Assembly (NCBI GenBank): GCA_951804985.1
Contig: OX638131.1
Location: 7,974,630 to 8,038,629, forward strand
DNA length: 64,000 nt
Direction: 5' to 3'
From: Dryomyza anilis
Lineage: Eukaryota > Arthropoda > Insecta > Diptera > Dryomyzidae
The notes beneath the pieces are model-generated. The model saw only the letters and a program-made list of their open reading frames with translations. It ran no database searches and was not told the DNA's origin. Position 1 is the stretch's first letter. The number at the start of each line of letters is the position of its first letter. Positions 54,443 to 64,000 of the stretch are shown here, in pieces. The position numbers and the translations under genes were made by a program.

Positions 54443-55394
54443 TTCATTGATAATATTTTTTAATATATTGTTTATTTACGCTGCATTCAACGAACAAAAC
54501 ATAGCAGGTCTGTCAAAATTTCAATACGCACGTGGAAATTATTCACAATAGACATAAAACGGTGATGCCACATTATAAAATTAATCTTTATCTTTGAAAA
54601 AGAGTTATTCTACTCCGATCTACAACTTGCCACCGATTTATATATACATATTATTTATATTTTATAAGGTATATAAATTATTAAGCAATCATTTTTTAGG
54701 ATAGTTTTACTTTATCATATTTTGATAAGTATATAAATTTGATCGTATCTGAATATATATTATTTAAGTTGAAGGTATATTGAATAGTTTAGGTTTCCCT
54801 GTACAACTTAAAAATATATATTTTTTTTCTTTTTTTGCATTCAAAAACGTTCTTAACAGAGAATAAAAAAAATCCGTTCAAAATCCGTTTCGCACTAAAA
54901 ATTATAAAAAATAGTAGGATTTTGAATTCGCATTTTTCCATTTCTATATTCTTTTTGCATTTTTTGTGTTTATTTTAGATTTCCTATACTCCTATTATTA
55001 TATTCGATATGGACACCTTATGTATTAAAATGTAATAACATTATAATAATTTGGCACTACAGTTCTGAAGACCTTAGGCTGAGCTCTCTCACCATTTGAT
55101 GTGTCCTTGTTATACTCAAACTCAAACTGAATTATGCAATTTTTTTACATAATAAAAGAATATTAATAGTTTGTAAATTTTTATTTACAAACAGCAATTC
55201 ATTTTATTATATTTTAATAATTCTAACTTATGAACTTTTTTAAAATTTAGCACTTTTACATTTTCTACTACCTTTTCAATCACATTTTTTCTATAAAAGA
55301 GGACGTTTTCTTTTTTAAGTGTAGTTATTGTTAACATCTGGCACCACTGCACGCATGCTTTGTAAATTGTTCAAGTTGTAAATAATACGAAATC
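54443..55394. promoter_or_regulatory. Divergent intergenic region between two RGG genes
   Basis: 952 bases between opposing start codons, so both promoters should lie here. Immediate flanks (54470-54560 and 55310-55394) are the least AT-biased parts. The middle is AT-rich and includes a dispersed repeat at 55050-55099. No TATA or DRE match stands out. Confidence 0.4.
55050..55099. repeat. Dispersed repeat (CAGTTCTGA...CACCATTTGA), copy 2
   Basis: TTTGGCACTACAGTTCTGAA and GAGCTCTCTCACCATTTGAT match 63229-63280 as reverse complement and 41877-41925 directly. Confidence 0.5.
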
Positions 55395-56255
55395 ATGTGC
55401 GATCAAAACAATCCTTTCCGCAAGAATCCTTCTGCTGTACGTCACGAACATGGTGGAGGCGATGGTGGTTTCTCGGATCGTGGCAGAGGAAGAGGCGGTG
55501 GTGGCCGAGGACGTGGTGGTAGCAGAGGACGTGGAGGCAGAGGAGGTGGTCGAGGTCGTGGTGGTTTCTCGGATCGAGGCAGAGGTGGTGGACGAGGTCG
55601 TGGTGGTGGACGAGGTCGTGGTGGTTTCTCGGATCGAGGCAGAAGTGGTGGACGAGGAGGAGGTTTCAAAGGAAATCGTGATGGGGACGGTGATGACATG
55701 AAGGGCTACCAATTGGGAAATGCTGCTGATAAAGAGAGCAACTGGGGTAAAGTAAAATTCAATCCAGTAGCAGCAACAGCACGTGCAGAACCATCTACTC
55801 CTTGGAAAACATTCAAGCAGGACATGACACAACTGAAAGACGACGAAGAAGAAGCAAAAAGTGCTAAGACTTGGGGTGTCGAAGATGAAAAGGAACTGAA
55901 AAAAATAGCATACGCAGCCGAAAAACAAAGAATACAATCGAAACAAAAGCAGCCAACACAATGGGAAGACTTTGGGGAGACATCAACTAAACCAAATAAA
56001 AAATCAAAATTAAATAAAACTAAGAAAGATCATATTAAAAAAGATAAAACAAAATTGAATGGTAAAAAAGTTGAAAAAACCGCAATCGTTAGCGACGAAC
56101 TTTTGAACAATTTCGATAGCAAAAAATTGAATTTTGATCAAAATAATCGCCTGCGACAGATGATCACAAAAGCAACCCTTAGCACAACTAGTCCAACACT
56201 CGAGTCTGTGGTGGCAGACATGAAGAAAAAGAAATTGAAAAAAAATAAAAAATAG
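55395..56255 (+). CDS. RGG/GR-repeat protein, probable RNA-binding
   Basis: A single-exon frame of 286 aa starting MCDQNNPFRKN. Residues ~20-95 are RGG/GRGG repeats with a recurring unit GFSDRGRGGGRGRGG (three times). Then comes a moderately conserved-looking middle (NWGKVKFNPVAATARAEP, WKTFKQDMTQ) and a Lys-rich C-terminal half ending LESVVADMKKKKLKKNKK. RGG boxes bind RNA and are arginine-methylation targets, so a nucleolar or RNP role is plausible (inference). No RRM or zinc finger is present and I do not recognise the family. Polyadenylation signals follow at 56299 and 56324. The antisense proline-rich open frame is a shadow of the repeat. Confidence 0.85.
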   Translation: MCDQNNPFRKNPSAVRHEHGGGDGGFSDRGRGRGGGGRGRGGSRGRGGRGGGRGRGGFSDRGRGGGRGRGGGRGRGGFSDRGRSGGRGGGFKGNRDGDGDDMKGYQLGNAADKESNWGKVKFNPVAATARAEPSTPWKTFKQDMTQLKDDEEEAKSAKTWGVEDEKELKKIAYAAEKQRIQSKQKQPTQWEDFGETSTKPNKKSKLNKTKKDHIKKDKTKLNGKKVEKTAIVSDELLNNFDSKKLNFDQNNRLRQMITKATLSTTSPTLESVVADMKKKKLKKNKK

Positions 56256-56298
56256 TTTTTGAATTTAATTTAGTCGTAGATTATTTTATTTAGAATGA

Positions 56299-56304
56299 AA
56301 TAAA
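56299..56304 (+). terminator. Polyadenylation signal of the RGG gene
   Basis: AATAAA 44 bases after the stop; a second one at 56324-56329. Confidence 0.5.
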
Positions 56305-57699
56305 ACAACACGTGCCTAGATGCAATAAATTGTGTTTTTTTTCTGTATTTTTACTCTTAAAAGTGTATAGGGGCTTTAGATTAGATTTCTGTTCTCGTAA
56401 ATATAAATTTACGCGTAACTTGTCTCGAATACACCAAGTTCTGTAACTTCGTACACTATTGATCAACGATTTTATTCACTTTAATTCCCGATTAAATCAC
56501 TTAAATTGTACACAACCTGTAAATTCAATGTCATAATACAAAAAATGGTTTTCGAAACGAATTCAAATCGTCCAAATTATCGTTGAAGAATATACAGGTT
56601 AGTTTATTTTAACTAAATTGATAATTAACGAAAATATAGAACAAAATGTTTATGAAAAATTTACATTTTATTCATTCATTCGTAATACAAAAAGCCAAAT
56701 TATATTACTAGTACAATTATGTGTGAGATCATGGAGATGCAACATTTCCATTTCAAAATTGACAAATAAATTTATAAGTTGCGTGTAAAATTTGCTCATA
56801 AAAACGTACGTAATTTTCTAATTATGAATTTTATATTAAGGGGATTCAATTCACTTCGTAAGTGTTCGTATTTCGTACAGCGTATACTTAGAAAAATAAT
56901 GAATGGAAATGAATGAAACCCAGGAATAATGCAAAATTGAATTGAACGGTATATGAAACCCATTAATTCCTTCACTTTACCTTTAACTTCGGATATATCA
57001 ACTGTAACTTAATGTTATTTTCTTGGCTTTTGGTGTATATTGGGAACTTGAAGCTTTTTAAGAACAATTTCTGATAGCAAGAAAAGACGAAAACAACACC
57101 GATAAAAAGACACTTTTGTTGTGAACGGGGCCCGTACACGCTGAAGACTTGAGGCCACAGCGTTGCTTTGACAAAATACGATTAAATGTTTTCCTCTGCA
57201 GAATGTGAGCCTTGCGCACAGTAATGCACATCTGTCGGAATGATAATAAAGTGGGCCCAGCTATCCTCTGCTTGAGCAAACACACGAAAGTGTCAAATAA
57301 TATAAAATAATAAAATTCCGTACGAAATGAGCCAATCAGATCGCTCATTGCTTAAGTAAATTCATAATTTTATTTTGTTTTGAAATTCTAATAATTTTAC
57401 TTAAGCGCAAGAATTTGTATATTTTGGCATATTTTTAATTTAAAAAATATTTATTTCAATTATATTTTAGACATTTAAAAACATACACACTCTAAAATAC
57501 GAAAAGAATTTGACTTAACTATACAAAGTTCGTATTTAAATTTCCATATACATTTGAAATCGCATATAATTTATAAGAGTTACTTTGATACCCAGCAGAG
57601 TTAAATATTAAATGAATCCCCTTTATTATTTACGACATTTACGCGACTGATATGAATCCCCTTATTCTCAAACAATTTTTTGTGAAATTGATATGAATT

Positions 57700-57950
57700 G
57701 TCCATAAGTATGAGGTGTATTGTTATGAAATGTCTATGGGTATGAAGTGTCCATTGTTCTGAGATATTCGTTTATATGAAATTTCCCTTGGTTTGAGGTG
57801 TTCTGGTATGAAATGATCATGTGTGTGAGAGGTGTCTTGAAATGAAATGTTTTGATATGGGGTATCTTGGTATGAGATGTTCGTTGATATTAGATGTCTT
57901 AATAGGCAATGTCCATGGGTATGAGGTAGGTGTCTTGGTAGTAGAAGTAA
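57700..57950. repeat. Degenerate tandem repeat, GGTATGA(G/A)(A/G)TGT units
   Basis: About ten units of 20-25 bp such as GGGTATGAAGTGTCCATTG, TTTGAGGTGTTCTGGTATGA and TTGGTATGAGATGTTCGTTG. Confidence 0.55.
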
Positions 57951-58134
57951 CTGTATGCCCTTTCTTAGTACACAACCTATCAGTTTCTATAGTTATAGTA
58001 TCACTTTACAAAGTCCAAAATGTGTAGAAACATACGTGAATTTTTCGTTTTACTTATAACTCAAAAACTTAAGGCAGTATTAGGTCTGATTAGAATCTTG
58101 AAGCCAATCGGAAAATCATTCCAAGATCGTTATA

Positions 58135-59292
58135 TATCGAGGGCTAATATTCAATCCTGCCTATCTACAATTTTGACGAAAATGAGTTTTTGATGCATAA
58201 ATCTTCACTGATCACCGCTGCATCTATGAAAATAATTTGGAAGCAAAAAATTACTATTATATTTTCTATTAAATAATTTGTCTATCTACATGAATGATAT
58301 TTTATGAAAGCAATAGTATTTTAAAAGTTTATAATGACTATAAAAAAGCGTTGCAGGTATGAAGAAGTATATATATTTTTCTTAAGCGTAATTTTATTAG
58401 TCAAATTCGCCATGTCCATCCGTCCGTCTGGTCCATCGTAACTCACAAAGAAATGACTCAATTTGTATGAAAAAGGATATGATATCTAGTGAAAATAATG
58501 ATGGCGTCACTTTTTCTCAATGGATATACAATATCATAGAAGTAATAGGAGCTACTAAAAAGAATTTTTCGTATACGGAAATCTAATTTTTGAGAGATTC
58601 TTTAATATGAAGCCTTTAAGGACGAAATTTGAATTTAGTCTGTATTGAGGAAATATAGCTTGTACCATTCCCTTATTGGTATTTCCAGACAAGATGTTTG
58701 GTGCAATTTTTAAAGATAGTTTTCAGATATATTAGGGATTCGTAAGATATTTACAGGTCAATACATTCGTCCGCCGAAATAGGATATTAGTTTAAATATT
58801 TGGGATAACATTAATGATTTTAAAATAGCGATACAAGAGTTAACTGTTTTTAATCTTTAAAAGACGTCGGGTTAGATTACGAATTATTAAGACCTTTAAC
58901 CATCATATACCTCGTGAAACGAAAATGACAGGACAAAAATTAGTCAGTGAATTTTGTTTAGGTTGCACCAGAATATAAAATAATTAACAAATCGCTGATT
59001 CCAAGAATATTTTCTGATCTATCTCCACTACAATATCGTGCAATATGCTCTATCTGCTCATTTTTTTCATAGACATTGAGTACATTTGAATAGCAATAAT
59101 CTCTATCTACCATAGCACGAAGAATAGCGCGAAATTGATGAATTTTTTTAATTGTAACATTTAAAGACCATGTTTATTTAATATTGTAGAAGAAATATTG
59201 ATCGCCACTTTTACGGTTTGCGATTTAATCAGTTTTTTCGCTCTTCTGAAAAACTTGTAGATAGAGTGTATTGAATATAAGCCCTCGATATA
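58135..59292. mobile_element. DNA-transposon-like element, 1.16 kb, long terminal inverted repeats
   Basis: The left end TATCGAGGGCTAATATTCAA, continuing CTATCTACAA, is matched by the inverse at the right end (TTGTAGATAGAG ... TTGAATATAAGCCCTCGATA). About 30 of the outer 37 bases match. Flanks are TA-rich. No transposase frame is intact. The interior contains the TCCGTCCGTCTGG-type segment also seen at the window's right edge. Confidence 0.65.
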
Positions 59293-59460
59293 CAATTTAT
59301 TTTGCTGTGCTGTGTAATTAATAAAGTAACCAATTAATTATATATAATTTACTTTATTATATCATTTATGGTAATTTATAAAATAGAAAAAAAAAATCTT
59401 AAAGTAATGTAATGTAAAGTAATCCATACTCATTTTTAAATAACACTATGAACTAAACAC

Positions 59461-61614
59461 CTAATCGGCGACCTCAATCGTACGTCGCCTATTTGACTTT
59501 GGCGCTTTGTCGTCAGATATGCGTTTTCTACTTGGCTTCGTCGTTGTCTCCATTTCATTCGTCAATTCCTTCTCCTCCTCCTCCACCTTTGGCTGCTGTT
59601 GTAGTTGCACTGCATACTCCACCGGATGTACATGCTGCCAGTGCAACTCACGGTCGCGCGGTCCCTTGTAACGTCGACTACAATAACCGCAATCGTAGAA
59701 TTCACGATCATATGCGTGCGTCTTCATGTGATCGGGCATGCTTCTGGGTTTAACCATGCTCACACAAATCTTACAAACGTAATCCGGCCACTCGACGTTT
59801 GCATGTTGCGATTTGGTATGCGCAAAACGTTCGTAGAATGTACCACAAACGTACGAACAGATGGGACACTTAAATTCACCCGGTGTAAAGTGGCGCCGAC
59901 GTATGTGATTGATCAGCACGTTCTGGGTCTTGGAGCGATGCAGACAGACGGTGCAGACAAAGGAGCCGTACAGCATGTGCGTCAGTTTGTGTCGCTGCAG
60001 ATGCAACTGGCTGCCGTGTACAATAACTTGGCATTCGTCACATTTCCATTTGAATTTTTCGCCGACAACCGGTTGGATGCCTAGCTGTTGTGGCTCGAAA
60101 AAGTCATGTTGTGTACTGATGTGAAGGTGCCATTCTTGCTGCGTCGCAAGCGGCTCGTTGCAGGCGGGACAGGCGTATGTGATGAGCGCATAAAACTCGT
60201 TAAGTGCCGTAGTCTTCGTACTGCAGGTGGCCATAGTCGTTTGTATTAAGCCGCTGATGTTGGCTCCGCTGATGTTGGCGCCGGGATTATTCATGTCCAG
60301 CTGCAATGGATCCATACAAGTAGGTGATTCGTTGGGCGGTAATGGATCCGTAACTACAAGTCCATACTGAACATTGGGTAGCGGCACCGGAGGAGAATTT
60401 TCTGTTTTTCGCTTTTTCTTCTTCTTCTTGTTCATTGGCGGCAATGGATCTGTTACCCCCGGAGGCGGTGTTTCTGCTTTTCGCTTTTTCTTCTTTTTTG
60501 GTTTCGGCTTTGGTACCTTGGGTAGTAATGCTTTTTGCTTGCGTGCCTCTGCCGCTTCAATTTTCAGCTTAGCTTTATGCTCCTGTTGGCATCTAAGCGC
60601 GTGCAAATAAGCATAGGAACGCCTGGTGATTCGTATATCGCAGAAACGACACTTGTACGCGTGATGGGTAAAATGTTCCAATCGATGCAACAGTGTACGA
60701 TGCATACTCGGCACAATTGTGGCACAATCCAAGCATTTGTAGCCGCCATCTGGCGATTCCAACGTCATGCGTAGTCCTTCCAACTTATCGAATGCATGCA
60801 ACTTATTTAAGTGCAGACGCCAGTCGATTAGATCCTCAAATTGTTCATCGCAGACGGGACAATGAAAGAGCAACAACGCCGAGTAGTCGCGAACAGCCTT
60901 GTTCTCCATATGCTGCTGCATAATATGAGCCAATAGCTGTGTTTTGCTTAAATATTGTTGCGGGCAGCGTAAGCAGCACCAGGAGTTTAGTTTTTCGTGC
61001 TCGAAATAATGCGCGCGCAGCGTCTCCAACGTATCTACTTCGTTGAAAACTTGATCGCATTTTAAACACACAGAGCTGCCGTTGGCATTGGTCTCAAAAT
61101 GCAGCTTGTCTGCGGTATTCAAGCCATGAATATCTTCAAAATGCTTCTCAAAATCACACTCCTCCATGTTAGTGCCATCAATATCGCACTGTGGACATTG
61201 CCACTTGATGAGCGTACAGCAGAGCTGCCAATTTTGCTCAAACTGCACGCCATCGTCCTCCTTTTCTGGATCTGCTTTAGTCTTCAACTTACGCTTGGTG
61301 TGCTTTATGCCGTGCTCCAACATATGATGCTTGTTACCATAAACCACGAAACAACTATTGCATTTATAGGGCTTGTGTGGCATGTGCTCCGCTATGAGAT
61401 GCATAAACATTGCGGCCTCTGCATCTACCACATCCTTCAGTTGTTTTGTACAATTGTTGCACTTGTAAATTGTGCTACTGTTTTCAGTGTCTTTGGTTAG
61501 TTTTGTGAAATTTAAATTGACTGGATTTCGCAAGTCGTGCTCCTTTACAAGGTGCTCGTTCCAGTCCGACCCAGTGGCAAATTCCAGGCCACAGCTCGGA
61601 CAAACATAGGCCAT
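59461..61614 (-). CDS. C2H2 zinc-finger protein, about 15 fingers
   Basis: An uninterrupted 717-codon frame from ATG 61614 (MAYVCPSCGLEF). About nine C2H2 or variant fingers come first (for example YVCPSCGLEF...HLVKEH, WCCLRCPQQY...HIMQQH, FHCPVCDEQF...HLNKLH). A basic linker with two Lys runs (KPKPKKKKKRK and MNKKKKKKRK, likely nuclear localisation signals) separates them from six more (YACPACNEPL... to YDCGYCSRRYKGPRDREL). Spacing is irregular, without TGEKP linkers, unlike KRAB/ZAD arrays; no ZAD domain is present. The tail is acidic, then basic (KPSRKRISDDKAPKSNRRR). An acceptor-like TTTATAG 26 bases upstream suggests a 5' UTR exon to the right; if so, a longer N-terminus is possible. Probably a nuclear DNA- or RNA-binding protein; ortholog not recognised. 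Confidence 0.85.
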   Translation of the reverse strand: MAYVCPSCGLEFATGSDWNEHLVKEHDLRNPVNLNFTKLTKDTENSSTIYKCNNCTKQLKDVVDAEAAMFMHLIAEHMPHKPYKCNSCFVVYGNKHHMLEHGIKHTKRKLKTKADPEKEDDGVQFEQNWQLCCTLIKWQCPQCDIDGTNMEECDFEKHFEDIHGLNTADKLHFETNANGSSVCLKCDQVFNEVDTLETLRAHYFEHEKLNSWCCLRCPQQYLSKTQLLAHIMQQHMENKAVRDYSALLLFHCPVCDEQFEDLIDWRLHLNKLHAFDKLEGLRMTLESPDGGYKCLDCATIVPSMHRTLLHRLEHFTHHAYKCRFCDIRITRRSYAYLHALRCQQEHKAKLKIEAAEARKQKALLPKVPKPKPKKKKKRKAETPPPGVTDPLPPMNKKKKKKRKTENSPPVPLPNVQYGLVVTDPLPPNESPTCMDPLQLDMNNPGANISGANISGLIQTTMATCSTKTTALNEFYALITYACPACNEPLATQQEWHLHISTQHDFFEPQQLGIQPVVGEKFKWKCDECQVIVHGSQLHLQRHKLTHMLYGSFVCTVCLHRSKTQNVLINHIRRRHFTPGEFKCPICSYVCGTFYERFAHTKSQHANVEWPDYVCKICVSMVKPRSMPDHMKTHAYDREFYDCGYCSRRYKGPRDRELHWQHVHPVEYAVQLQQQPKVEEEEKELTNEMETTTKPSRKRISDDKAPKSNRRRTIEVAD

Positions 61615-61934
61615 TGGTATGTGCAGGTATCTTCCGCCTATAAATGGTATAAAACAACAAATGGTCAATTAGGGGAAAGTCTTTTTAACTTTCTGCTTAA
61701 TCTTTTTAATATTTGAGATCAAATCAGAGGATAAACGACTTCAAATTTAGCTTATTGATTGATGTATTGATGGAAAATTCTACGTATTTAAAAACTCTGG
61801 TGTTGATTGATCGAACAGCAATAATTAAATTTAAGAGCAAAGACAATTTGTCTTGTTTATGATGAAGAGAGAACTATTTTTCTTAAAACCCATCAATTTT
61901 AATTGCGAGATTAATTCTTCAATTCATTAATTCC

Positions 61935-62015
61935 TCATATAGCGTCGTTAGCTCGTTGGTTATGGCATTGGATAAGGAATGAAAGGTCACCGGTTCGATG
62001 CCAACAACGGTCAAC
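61935..62015 (+). other. tRNA-like segment (possible SINE head or tRNA pseudogene)
   Basis: GCGTCGTTAGCTCGTTGGTT (A-box-like, TAGCTCGTTGG) is followed 35 bases later by CACCGGTTCGATGCC (B-box-like, GGTTCGATGCC). The spacing fits a polymerase III promoter, but the acceptor stem does not close, so it is not a functional tRNA. Confidence 0.45.
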
Positions 62016-62689
62016 ATATTTTTCATAGAAAACAGTTTTCTATACGATGCTACTTCTCGGCAGTCAATGCCAAACCTATTGCCTATGAATAGTTCTCATT
62101 CTGCTTTAAACTGTAGTTTCCACCACTTTGAGTACAAATCCCAATGGGAAATATTCCGACCTACACAATGGGAAATATTCCGACCTAGTTCGAACGGTAA
62201 CCAATGTTTTCTTCAATACATATTCTACAAAATTCGAATTAGTTCATTTGTAAAGTAGCAGTAATGTACATAAATGACTAGTTCCAGTGTCCACTTACGT
62301 AGTAATGCTGAAATAGAACTACCATCCTTTACCCTCAGATTACTAAGTAATGTGTAAAGGGAACAGGTACTTGTTGATTATTTGTTTTTATCAAATGTGA
62401 ATTGATTTTTAAATTATAAAAATATATGCCTTTAAAATAATGAAATAAATTTAAAATTTATTGAACTCCAGTCGCATTTATTTATCATTGTGGGTAACAT
62501 GTTGATTATAATTAAAATTTCATATTGGTCGTTTTTTCCAATTTGGTGCTGTGGAAATTAAGGATTAATGCATCATTTGCGGATAAAAAATATACAGATT
62601 AACTGATATTTAATTAAATGAATTACATGTTACAACATGTAACCAATTGGCAAACATTTTTAATAAATTAATGAAAGTAATATATAAAT

Positions 62690-62985
62690 GAAACCACCCC
62701 TCATTACTACTGCGTACAAAGTAATCTACAAATGGAACTACCCCTCATTACCACTGCGTACATAGTAATGTACAAATCGAACCACCCCTCATTACTACTG
62801 CGTACAAAGTAATGCACCAATGGACCACCCCTCATTACTACTACCTACAAAGTATGTGTAAAGCGACCAATCTTCATTACGATTGCGTGAAAAGTAATGC
62901 TGAAATGGAAGTACACCTTGAGACTGTTTGGTTACGAAGTAATGATGTATGGTTCACCCCTTATTACGATACTTCTAAATAGTAA
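62690..62985. repeat. Tandem repeat, ~44-bp unit
   Basis: At least five units of GAACCACCCCTCATTACTAC then TGCGTACAAAGTAATG, plus degenerate units to about 62985. TIR-like related fragments (CATTACTT, AAGTAATG) continue on both sides. Confidence 0.7.
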
Positions 62986-63228
62986 TCAATATGTACATGA
63001 GGTAACATTCGGTTCTTTTTTACTTTGGATGAAGTTCGTAATGGGTGGTGACTCCTACATAGCATTACTTCGTAATCTACAGTGAATGCATAGTTGCCAT
63101 AGGCCATGTCTGTGTAAAAGTAAACAGAAATCAGTATTAAGATTCCGACGCATTACGATTCTATAATTATTAGCCAGTAATCGACTACGTAATGATGCTA
63201 TTTCCTATTGGGATACAACACATACAGC

Positions 63229-63280
63229 TGAAATGGTGAGAGAGCTCGGTCCTAGTTCTTCAGGACTGTAGCGCCAAACT
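63229..63280. repeat. Dispersed repeat, copy 3 (inverted)
   Basis: AAATGGTGAGAGAGCTCGGT and TTCAGGACTGTAGCGCCAAA are the reverse complement of the repeat at 55050-55099. Confidence 0.5.
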
Positions 63281-63639
63281 ATTATTATCAATTCTTCAAA
63301 TACATCCGATCGAATGTAACCTCAAATTTGAGTAAGATCGGAAACTTTTATAAATTATATATTTTTTTGTTTTTAAAATATGAAATCGAATTGAGAACTA
63401 AGGTATGCGTCAATTATAGGTGTTGCAGGCATGTCTCAGCGACATTGCGTTCACTATTGTAAATGTGTGTTGACGTACAAGGGTCAAAGGGTGGATTGAC
63501 TTCTGTAAAACCAGCCTGAGCTTCTAAAGTATACCAGGAGTTCACCAAAGAATCTATTCGTATTATGCGTTTCTACTCTAGCATCAGAAAATAATATGTT
63601 GGTGGTATTTTAACAGGGACAAAAACACTTTGGAATATC

Positions 63640-63800
63640 CACACATTTTGTAATAACGGTTTCGATTCCGGTTCTTTGTGGTACCCGACAAGTTCCGATG
63701 CCGGAGAGGTTCCGATTCAGATAATAAAACAGTACCAAAGTTAATTTTTGAATTATTTATAATAAGGGACCATAAAGAATCGGTTAAAAATATGTGGACC
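63640..63800. repeat. GGTTCCGATTCC-rich dispersed repeat, copy 2
   Basis: TAATAACGGTTTCGATTCCG and GAGGTTCCGATTC match the segment at 9590-9740. Confidence 0.5.
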
Positions 63801-63825
63801 CAGAACTGGAACCCAAATAATTTTT

Positions 63826-64000
63826 ATACCCTACACTAAGAGTGAAAGGGTATATTCAATTTGGTACGCCGTTTGTAACACCCAGAAGGAAGCATCTCCA
63901 GTATGGAAAAGTATATATATTCTTGATCAGGATGACCTCCTGAGTCGTTTTAGCGTCTGTCTGTCTGTCCGTCTGTCTGTTGAAATCACTACTACTTAAA
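63826..64000. mobile_element. Edge of a dipteran transposon-associated sequence (truncated by window)
   Basis: TATACCCTACACTAAGAGTG, GTTTGTAACACCCAGAAGGA, AGTATATATATTCTTGATCA and a (GTCTGTCT)n tract occur in this order in many Drosophila transposable elements. Only the start is inside the window. A degenerate relative lies at 58350-58450. Confidence 0.6.

Larger units (their letters stand above)
56340..59350. other. Intergenic DNA with transposon sequence
   Basis: No host gene seen. It contains a degenerate tandem repeat (57700-57950) and a 1.16-kb element with long terminal inverted repeats (58135-59292). A short open stretch at 57058-57348 on the minus strand has no family support. Confidence 0.45.
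61669..64000. other. Repeat-rich right end of the window
   Basis: No gene recognised. It contains, in order, a tRNA-like segment (61935-62015), a tandem repeat (62690-62985), a dispersed repeat (63229-63280), GGTTCCGATTCC-type sequence (63640-63800) and a widespread dipteran transposon-associated sequence running off the edge. Confidence 0.5.

Noticed and set aside
55442..55699. Antisense proline/arginine-rich open frame over the RGG gene
   Set aside because: Direct shadow of the Gly/Arg codon repeat on the other strand.
61998..62258. 86-codon plus-strand frame after the tRNA-like segment
   Set aside because: Contains an obvious short direct repeat and has no homology or promoter support; likely repeat DNA.

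Overview
The window is eukaryotic nuclear DNA from a fly (Diptera, Brachycera; a tephritid fruit fly is my best guess, by inference only). The evidence is AT-rich DNA, GT-AG introns with pyrimidine-rich acceptors, AATAAA signals, a TATCGATA (DRE) promoter element, and genes whose closest recognisable relatives are Drosophila proteins: Nus1/Tango14, PolrMT, aurB, porin and msta. Genes cover perhaps a fifth of the window; the rest is intron and intergenic DNA packed with short non-autonomous transposons, hairpins and degenerate AT-rich satellites. All exon structures were built by hand from splice consensus, reading frame and phase; total lengths come out as whole codons for every multi-exon gene.

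Layout. 1-3.9 kb: no gene, one terminal-inverted-repeat element. 4.0-6.9 kb (+): Nus1, non-catalytic subunit of dehydrodolichyl diphosphate synthase. 7-10 kb: intergenic with transposon debris. 10.2-14.7 kb (-): a secreted coiled-coil protein (561 aa, signal peptide on its own exon). 14.8-22.2 kb: gene-poor and repeat-rich. 22.4-29.6 kb (+): mitochondrial RNA polymerase in 14 exons (1381 aa). 30.4-31.6 kb (-): Aurora B kinase (325 aa), convergent with PolrMT. 33.4-34.4 kb (-): porin/VDAC. 34.5-43 kb: gene-poor. 43.7-51.9 kb (+): msta/SmydA-type SET-MYND gene with two paralogous alternative first exons. 52.1-54.4 kb (-): RGG plus double CCHC zinc-knuckle protein. 55.4-56.3 kb (+): second RGG protein, head-to-head with the previous one. 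59.5-61.6 kb (-): large C2H2 zinc-finger protein. 61.7-64 kb: repeats.

Functional threads: PolrMT and porin both serve mitochondria; Nus1 serves dolichol synthesis at the ER; aurB serves mitosis; the msta-RGG cluster and the zinc-finger gene look regulatory or nucleic-acid binding. I see no operon-like coupling, as expected for an insect.

The most unusual content is repetitive: (i) several elements with similar ACAC(T)...GAAAA-like ends whose interiors are iterated short palindromes with a TTG-n-CAA-like core, each element using its own version; (ii) the same ~19-bp AT-rich satellite in four places, including introns of PolrMT and msta; (iii) a set of near-perfect foldback hairpins; (iv) a two-copy ~420-bp MITE; (v) several tRNA-like SINE heads. 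None of these could be searched against databases here.
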